From NCBI GenBank assembly GCA_964412845.1, contig CAYPQM010000112.1, forward strand, positions 1 to 22,569: a DNA stretch of 22,569 bases. The letters run 5' to 3'. Below, piece after piece: positions 18,725 to 22,569 of the stretch (within the stretch, counting starts at the first letter, position 1; each line of letters starts with the position of its first letter). The translations under genes were made by a program, and so were the position numbers. Under the pieces are notes generated by a model that worked only from the letters and a program-made list of their open reading frames with translations, did no database searches and was not told the DNA's origin. This DNA is from JAWWPY01 sp964412845 (lineage in GTDB: Bacteria; Actinomycetota; Actinomycetes; Streptosporangiales; Streptosporangiaceae).

Positions 18725-18740
18725 CCGCATGCCTGCGGCC
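18723..18740 (+). terminator. Second, adjacent hairpin
   Basis: GGCCGCA (18723-18729) pairs with TGCGGCC (18734-18740) around TGCC. It shares two bases with the foot of the 17-bp hairpin, so the two compete slightly or form a tandem terminator that insulates polA. Confidence 0.5.
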
Positions 18741-18792
18741 GGAACCGGTCGCGGGCCGCCCAAGGTTGCCTGCCGGTGTCAGACCAGGCCAC

Positions 18793-18798
18793 TAGACT
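18793..18798 (+). promoter_or_regulatory. -10 element for a probably leaderless polA mRNA
   Basis: TAGACT is a good actinobacterial -10 and ends 6 nt before the GTG at 18805, so the transcript should begin at the start codon. No Shine-Dalgarno is present. The nearest -35-like hexamer, TTGCCT (18766-18771), is 21 nt away, too far to be convincing. Confidence 0.5.
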
Positions 18799-18804
18799 TC
18801 CGGC

Positions 18805-21585
18805 GTGGTGACGAAGCCGATTCAGGCGCCCGCTCCAGGGCCGAGCAAACCAGGCAGCCAAGGTCAGCGCGACCGGTTGCTGCTGCTTGACGGGCACTCG
18901 CTGGCCTACCGGGCGTTCTTCGCGCTGCCACCGGAGAACTTCTCCACCACGACCGGGCAGCCCACCAACGCGGTGTACGGCTTCACCGCCATGCTGATCA
19001 ACGTCCTGCGGGACGAGCAGCCGACCCACGTGGCGGTGGCCTTCGACCGCAGCGAGCCGACCTTCCGGCACGAGCAGTACGTCGAGTACAAGGCGAACCG
19101 GCGGGAAACCCCGGCCGATTTCCGCGGCCAGCTCAGCCTGATCTTCGAGGTGCTCGACGCGCTCGGCATCTCCCGGCTGTCGGTGGCCGGCTACGAGGCG
19201 GACGACATCATCGCCACGCTGGCCACCCTGGGCCACGCCGCGGGCATGCAGGTGCTGATCGTGACCGGCGACAGAGACGCCTTGCAGCTGGTCAACGACG
19301 ACATCACGGTGCTGATGACGCGGCGCGGGATCAGCGACATGACCCGCTTCACGCCCGAAGAGGTCACCGCCAAGTACGGGCTGTCCCCGGTCCAGTACCC
19401 GGATTTCGCCGCGATCCGCGGCGACCCGAGCGACAACCTGCCGAACATCCCGGGGGTCGGCGAGAAAACGGCGGCCAAGTGGGTCGCCGAGTTCGGCTCG
19501 CTGACCCAGATCGTTGACCGGATCGGCGAGATCAAGGGCAAGGCGGGCGACGCCCTCCGCGAGCGCCTCGGCGACGTCCTGCGCAACAGGCGGCTGACCG
19601 AGCTGGCCAGGGACGTCCCGCTGGAAGCCGGCCCGCACGACCTGCGCCCGGTGGCATGGGACCGGGACCAGATCCACCAGTTGTTCGACACCCTGCAGTT
19701 CCGCGTGCTGAGAGATCGTCTCTACGCCACCTTGCCTAACGGAATCGATTGGGCGGCTGCCACCCCCGAGCAGGCGGCCGACACGGCCGCGGGCCAGGCG
19801 TTCGACATCGAGATCACCCTGCCGGGCCCGGGCGAGGTGGCCGGCTGGATCGACGAGCATGCCAGCGCGGACGGCCGGGCCGGCCTGGCGGCCAGCGGGG
19901 CCTGGCAGCGCGGCACCGGCACCCTGACCGGGATCGCGCTGGCCACCCCGGACGGCGCGGGCGCCTTCCTCGACCCGGTCACCCTGACCGAGGAGGACGA
20001 GAGCGCGCTCGCGGCCTGGCTGGACGACCCGGCCCGGCCCAAGGCGCTGCACGACGCCAAGGGCCCGATGCACGCGCTCCTGGCCCGGGGGCTGCACCTG
20101 GCCGGGCTCAGCACGGACACCGCGCTGGCTGCCTACCTGGCCCTGCCTGGGCAGCGCTCGTTCGACTTGGCCGACCTGGTGCTGCGCTATCTGCACAAGG
20201 AACTGCGCGACGACGCCGCCCCGAGTGGGCAACTGACCCTGGACCTGGCCGGCGAAGACGATGACTCCGTGGCGCAGGCCGCCACCGCCCTGGTGGTGCG
20301 GGCCCGGGCCACCGCGGAACTCGGCGACGCGCTCGACGCCGACCTGGCCCGGCGCGGCGCGACCGAGTTGCTCAGGGACGTGGAACTGCCGCTGGTCAGC
20401 GTGCTCGCCGGGATGGAGCGGGCCGGCATCGCGGCGGACACTGATCATTTCGCGGACATGTCGGCCAGTCTGGGCGGCGAGGTGAAGTCCGCGGAGCAGG
20501 CGGCGTTCGCGATCATCGGGCGCGAGTTCAACCTGGGCTCGCCCAAGCAGCTCCAGGAAGTGCTCTTCACCGAGCTGGGCCTGCCGAAGACCAAGCGGAT
20601 CAAGACCGGGTACACCACGGACTCCGAGGCGCTCACCGGGCTGCTCGCGCAGACCGGCCACCCGGTCCTGGAGCACCTGCTCCGGCACCGGGACGTGGCC
20701 AGGCTCAAGAGCATCGTGGATTCGCTGATTCCGATGGCAGATGAGGACGGCCGGATCCACACCACCTACAACCAGATGATCGCCGCCACCGGGCGGCTCT
20801 CCTCCACTGACCCCAACCTGCAGAACATCCCGATCCGGACCGAGGAGGGGCGGCGCATCCGGCAGGGCTTCATCGTCGGGGACGGGTATGAATGCCTGCT
20901 CACCGCCGACTACAGCCAGATCGAGCTACGCATCATGGCGGACCTGTCCGGGGATGCCGCGCTGGAGGCGGCGTTCAGCTCAGGGCATGATTTCCACGCC
21001 GCGACGGCGTCCCGGGTGTTCAGCGTGCCGGCCGAGCAGGTCACCGGCGAGATGCGCAGCAAGATCAAGGCAATGAACTACGGGCTCGCCTACGGCCTGT
21101 CCGCCTACGGCCTGTCCCAGCAGCTGCGCGTGACGCCGGATGAAGCGCGGGTCCTGATGGATGAATATTTCCAGCAGTTCGGCGGTATCAGGGATTACCT
21201 GAACGAGGTCGTCGCGCAGGCCCGCAAGGACGGTTACACCCAGACCATCCTCGGCCGCCGCCGGTACCTGCCCGACCTGACCTCAGACAACAGGCAGCGC
21301 CGGGAGATGGCCGAGCGGATGGCGCTGAACGCGCCGATCCAGGGGTCCGCGGCCGACATCATCAAGGTCGCGATGCTCAGCGTGCACCGTGAGCTGCGGG
21401 CCCGCGGGCTCCGCTCGCGGATGCTGCTCCAGGTGCATGACGAACTTGTTTTCGAAGTGGCCCCCGGTGAGCTGGCGGCGCTGAGTGACCTCGTGCGGCG
21501 GACTATGTGCGGGGCTTTCGACCTGCGCGTCCCACTTGATGTCTCGCTCGGCACGGGCCGCAGCTGGGCGCAGGCGGCCCACTGA
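18805..21585 (+). CDS. polA: DNA polymerase I
   Basis: Repair and Okazaki-fragment polymerase, 926 residues, full length. The 5'-3' exonuclease domain (about 23-300) keeps its acidic residues: Asp29 (LLLLDGHS), Asp82 (AFDRSEP), Glu132/Asp134/Asp135 (GYEADD), Asp157/Asp159 (TGDRDA) and the helix-hairpin segment RGDPSDNLPNIPGVGEKTA. The middle domain (about 330-500) has the 3'-5' exonuclease fold without its DxE metal ligands (the expected strand reads LAASGAW), so it should not proofread, as is common in actinobacteria. The polymerase domain has motif A with Asp702 (ADYSQIELR), the O-helix KIKAMNYGLAYG and motif C HDE with Asp879/Glu880. Tyr759 sits where E. coli has Phe762, which predicts poor discrimination against dideoxynucleotides. 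The GTG at 18805 is chosen because of the adjacent TAGACT; GTG 18808 is adjacent. Confidence 0.97.
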   Translation: MVTKPIQAPAPGPSKPGSQGQRDRLLLLDGHSLAYRAFFALPPENFSTTTGQPTNAVYGFTAMLINVLRDEQPTHVAVAFDRSEPTFRHEQYVEYKANRRETPADFRGQLSLIFEVLDALGISRLSVAGYEADDIIATLATLGHAAGMQVLIVTGDRDALQLVNDDITVLMTRRGISDMTRFTPEEVTAKYGLSPVQYPDFAAIRGDPSDNLPNIPGVGEKTAAKWVAEFGSLTQIVDRIGEIKGKAGDALRERLGDVLRNRRLTELARDVPLEAGPHDLRPVAWDRDQIHQLFDTLQFRVLRDRLYATLPNGIDWAAATPEQAADTAAGQAFDIEITLPGPGEVAGWIDEHASADGRAGLAASGAWQRGTGTLTGIALATPDGAGAFLDPVTLTEEDESALAAWLDDPARPKALHDAKGPMHALLARGLHLAGLSTDTALAAYLALPGQRSFDLADLVLRYLHKELRDDAAPSGQLTLDLAGEDDDSVAQAATALVVRARATAELGDALDADLARRGATELLRDVELPLVSVLAGMERAGIAADTDHFADMSASLGGEVKSAEQAAFAIIGREFNLGSPKQLQEVLFTELGLPKTKRIKTGYTTDSEALTGLLAQTGHPVLEHLLRHRDVARLKSIVDSLIPMADEDGRIHTTYNQMIAATGRLSSTDPNLQNIPIRTEEGRRIRQGFIVGDGYECLLTADYSQIELRIMADLSGDAALEAAFSSGHDFHAATASRVFSVPAEQVTGEMRSKIKAMNYGLAYGLSAYGLSQQLRVTPDEARVLMDEYFQQFGGIRDYLNEVVAQARKDGYTQTILGRRRYLPDLTSDNRQRREMAERMALNAPIQGSAADIIKVAMLSVHRELRARGLRSRMLLQVHDELVFEVAPGELAALSDLVRRTMCGAFDLRVPLDVSLGTGRSWAQAAH

Positions 21586-21597
21586 GCCTCCGGCGAG

Positions 21598-21613
21598 AGG
21601 GTCACCGGACCCT
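21598..21613 (+). terminator. Short hairpin after polA
   Basis: AGGGTC and GACCCT form a 6-bp stem around ACCG, 12 bp after the polA stop and 29 bp before the rpsA -35. It is too short to be sure of termination. Confidence 0.35.
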
Positions 21614-21642
21614 GGCGGCAGGTCACAGGTTGGTGGCGTAGA

Positions 21643-21672
21643 TTGACCCACTGGCTATGCACTGCATATCCT
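21643..21672 (+). promoter_or_regulatory. rpsA promoter
   Basis: TTGACC (21643-21648) and TATCCT (21667-21672) are separated by 18 bp, a good match to the housekeeping sigma-factor consensus. Transcription would begin near 21679, leaving an untranslated leader of about 174 nt before the rpsA ATG. Confidence 0.6.
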
Positions 21673-21724
21673 GAGCGCTGCGCCGTGTTCTGGTGCAGTC
21701 CCGCCGTGGCCAGGCACAGTTGCG

Positions 21725-21804
21725 GACAGCCGTGAGGCTATTCGTCGCTGGTCAGGTCGGCCAGGCAAATCCAGTTCACCTGTAGCCCCGCCTGACGGGC
21801 TGTC
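21725..21804 (+). promoter_or_regulatory. Foldable rpsA leader with alternative pairings
   Basis: GACAGCC (21725-21731) can pair with GGCTGTC (21798-21804), stacked on GTCAGG (21751-21756) with CCTGAC (21791-21796). The outer stem excludes two local hairpins, AGCC-GTGA-GGCT (21728-21739) and AGCCC/GGGCT (21784-21801). This could support autoregulation of ribosomal protein S1, but no known leader motif was recognised. Confidence 0.35.
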
Positions 21805-21852
21805 GGTCGATGCGCGTCCAAACCACTTTTGTCCGCCGGAGCCAACCTACAC

Positions 21853-22569
21853 ATGACGAGCAGCACGCAGGTCCACCCGACCCCCAAGGTAGCGGTCAAC
21901 GACATCGGGTCCGAGGAGGACTTCCTCGCCGCGATCGATGAGACCATCAAGTATTTCAATGACGGCGACATTGTTGAGGGAACCGTCGTCAAGGTCGATC
22001 GAGACGAGGTCTTGCTCGATATCGGCTACAAGACGGAGGGGGTCATCCCCTCCCGCGAGCTGTCGATCAAGCATGATGTCGACCCGCATGATGTGGTCAA
22101 GACCGGCGAGCACATCGAGGCCCTTGTCCTGCAGAAGGAGGACAAAGAGGGCCGTCTCATCCTGTCCAAGAAGCGTGCGCAGTACGAGCGCGCCTGGGGC
22201 ACGATCGAGAAGATCAAGGAAGAGGACGGGGTCGTCACCGGCACGGTGATCGAGGTCGTCAAGGGTGGCCTCATCCTGGACATCGGGCTGCGCGGCTTCC
22301 TGCCCGCCTCGCTGGTCGAGATGCGCCGCGTCCGCGACCTGCAGCCCTATGTGGGCCGGGAGATCGAAGCGAAGATCATCGAGCTGGACAAGAACCGCAA
22401 CAACGTGGTCCTGTCCCGCCGGGCGTGGCTGGAGCAGACCCAGTCCGAGGTTCGCCAGAACTTCCTGAACACGCTGCAGAAGGGCCAGATCCGCAAGGGT
22501 GTCGTGTCCTCCATCGTCAACTACGGTGCGTTCGTGGACCTCGGCGGCGAGGACGGCCTCGTGCACGTG
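21853..22569 (+). CDS. rpsA: 30S ribosomal protein S1 (3' end beyond window)
   Basis: S1 binds mRNA on the small ribosomal subunit and assists initiation on structured or weak sites. The first 239 residues are present and in frame to the last base. The N-terminus (IGSEEDFLAAIDETIKYFNDGDIVEGTVVKV) is typical of actinobacterial RpsA. Three S1 (OB-fold) domains are visible: about 36-106 (EVLLDIGYKTEGVIP), 123-190 (GLILDIGLRGFLPASLVE) and the start of the third from 211 (GQIRKGVVSSIVNYGAFVDLGG). A fourth domain and the C-terminal tail would lie downstream. The ATG at 21853 has GGAG (21838-21841) about 11 nt upstream, a loose spacing. polA-rpsA adjacency is conserved in actinobacteria. Confidence 0.96.
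   Translation, partial: MTSSTQVHPTPKVAVNDIGSEEDFLAAIDETIKYFNDGDIVEGTVVKVDRDEVLLDIGYKTEGVIPSRELSIKHDVDPHDVVKTGEHIEALVLQKEDKEGRLILSKKRAQYERAWGTIEKIKEEDGVVTGTVIEVVKGGLILDIGLRGFLPASLVEMRRVRDLQPYVGREIEAKIIELDKNRNNVVLSRRAWLEQTQSEVRQNFLNTLQKGQIRKGVVSSIVNYGAFVDLGGEDGLVHV

Noticed and set aside
18637..20760. Open reading frame of 707 codons antisense to polA
   Set aside because: It has Arg/Gly/Gln-rich shadow composition and no motif, and it runs through the terminator hairpins upstream of polA.

Overview
This is a chromosomal segment of a high-GC actinomycete. The coding regions are strongly G/C-biased, GTG starts are frequent, and neighbouring biosynthetic genes overlap by 4 bp. The order hisI / Trp-associated membrane protein / trpCBA / gltBD / pyk / tRNA-Leu / ANTAR response regulator / hotdog thioesterase / polA / rpsA is a compacted version of the conserved Streptomyces-Mycobacterium backbone. 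It looks like a sporoactinomycete, but I cannot place the genus from sequence alone. I see no insertion sequence, prophage, CRISPR array or toxin-antitoxin module.

Layout. (1) 1-2621: the 3' part of an ABC-transporter ATPase gene, translationally coupled to a large metallophosphoesterase. This pair is the only part outside the conserved backbone. (2) 2626-3279 (minus): a DinB/maleylpyruvate-isomerase-like protein, end to end with the phosphoesterase. (3) 3391-7569: hisI, the four-helix Trp-associated membrane protein, then trpC-trpB-trpA with ATGA/GTGA overlaps. trpE and lgt, often found in this neighbourhood, are absent. (4) 7570-13949: a leader with a GlnR-like box, then gltB and gltD (glutamate synthase). 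(5) 13950-15468: a DasR-like operator directly upstream of pyruvate kinase. (6) 15495-15571 (minus): a tRNA with anticodon CAA. (7) 15638-16342: a PdtaR-type REC-ANTAR response regulator, probably read from a leaderless mRNA. (8) 16335-16572: a hairpin-dense convergent intergenic region. (9) 16564-17022 (minus): a PaaI-type thioesterase. (10) 17373-18653: an exported galactose mutarotase behind an AT-rich control region with a LacI-type operator, closed by a very strong terminator hairpin. (11) 18805-21585: polA. (12) 21853-end: the 5' part of rpsA behind a good promoter and a foldable leader of about 170 nt.

Functionally the segment links nitrogen assimilation (gltBD), aromatic and histidine amino-acid synthesis, lower glycolysis (pyk) and core information processing (polA, rpsA). 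The most interesting points are regulatory or RNA-based: a leucine-anticodon tRNA that lacks the long variable arm expected of tRNA-Leu; two multibranch folds packed between the response regulator and the thioesterase; a near-consensus DasR operator in front of pyk; an 11-bp-phased GlnR-like box before gltBD; and mutually exclusive pairings in the rpsA leader. No wholly new multi-gene system is evident.
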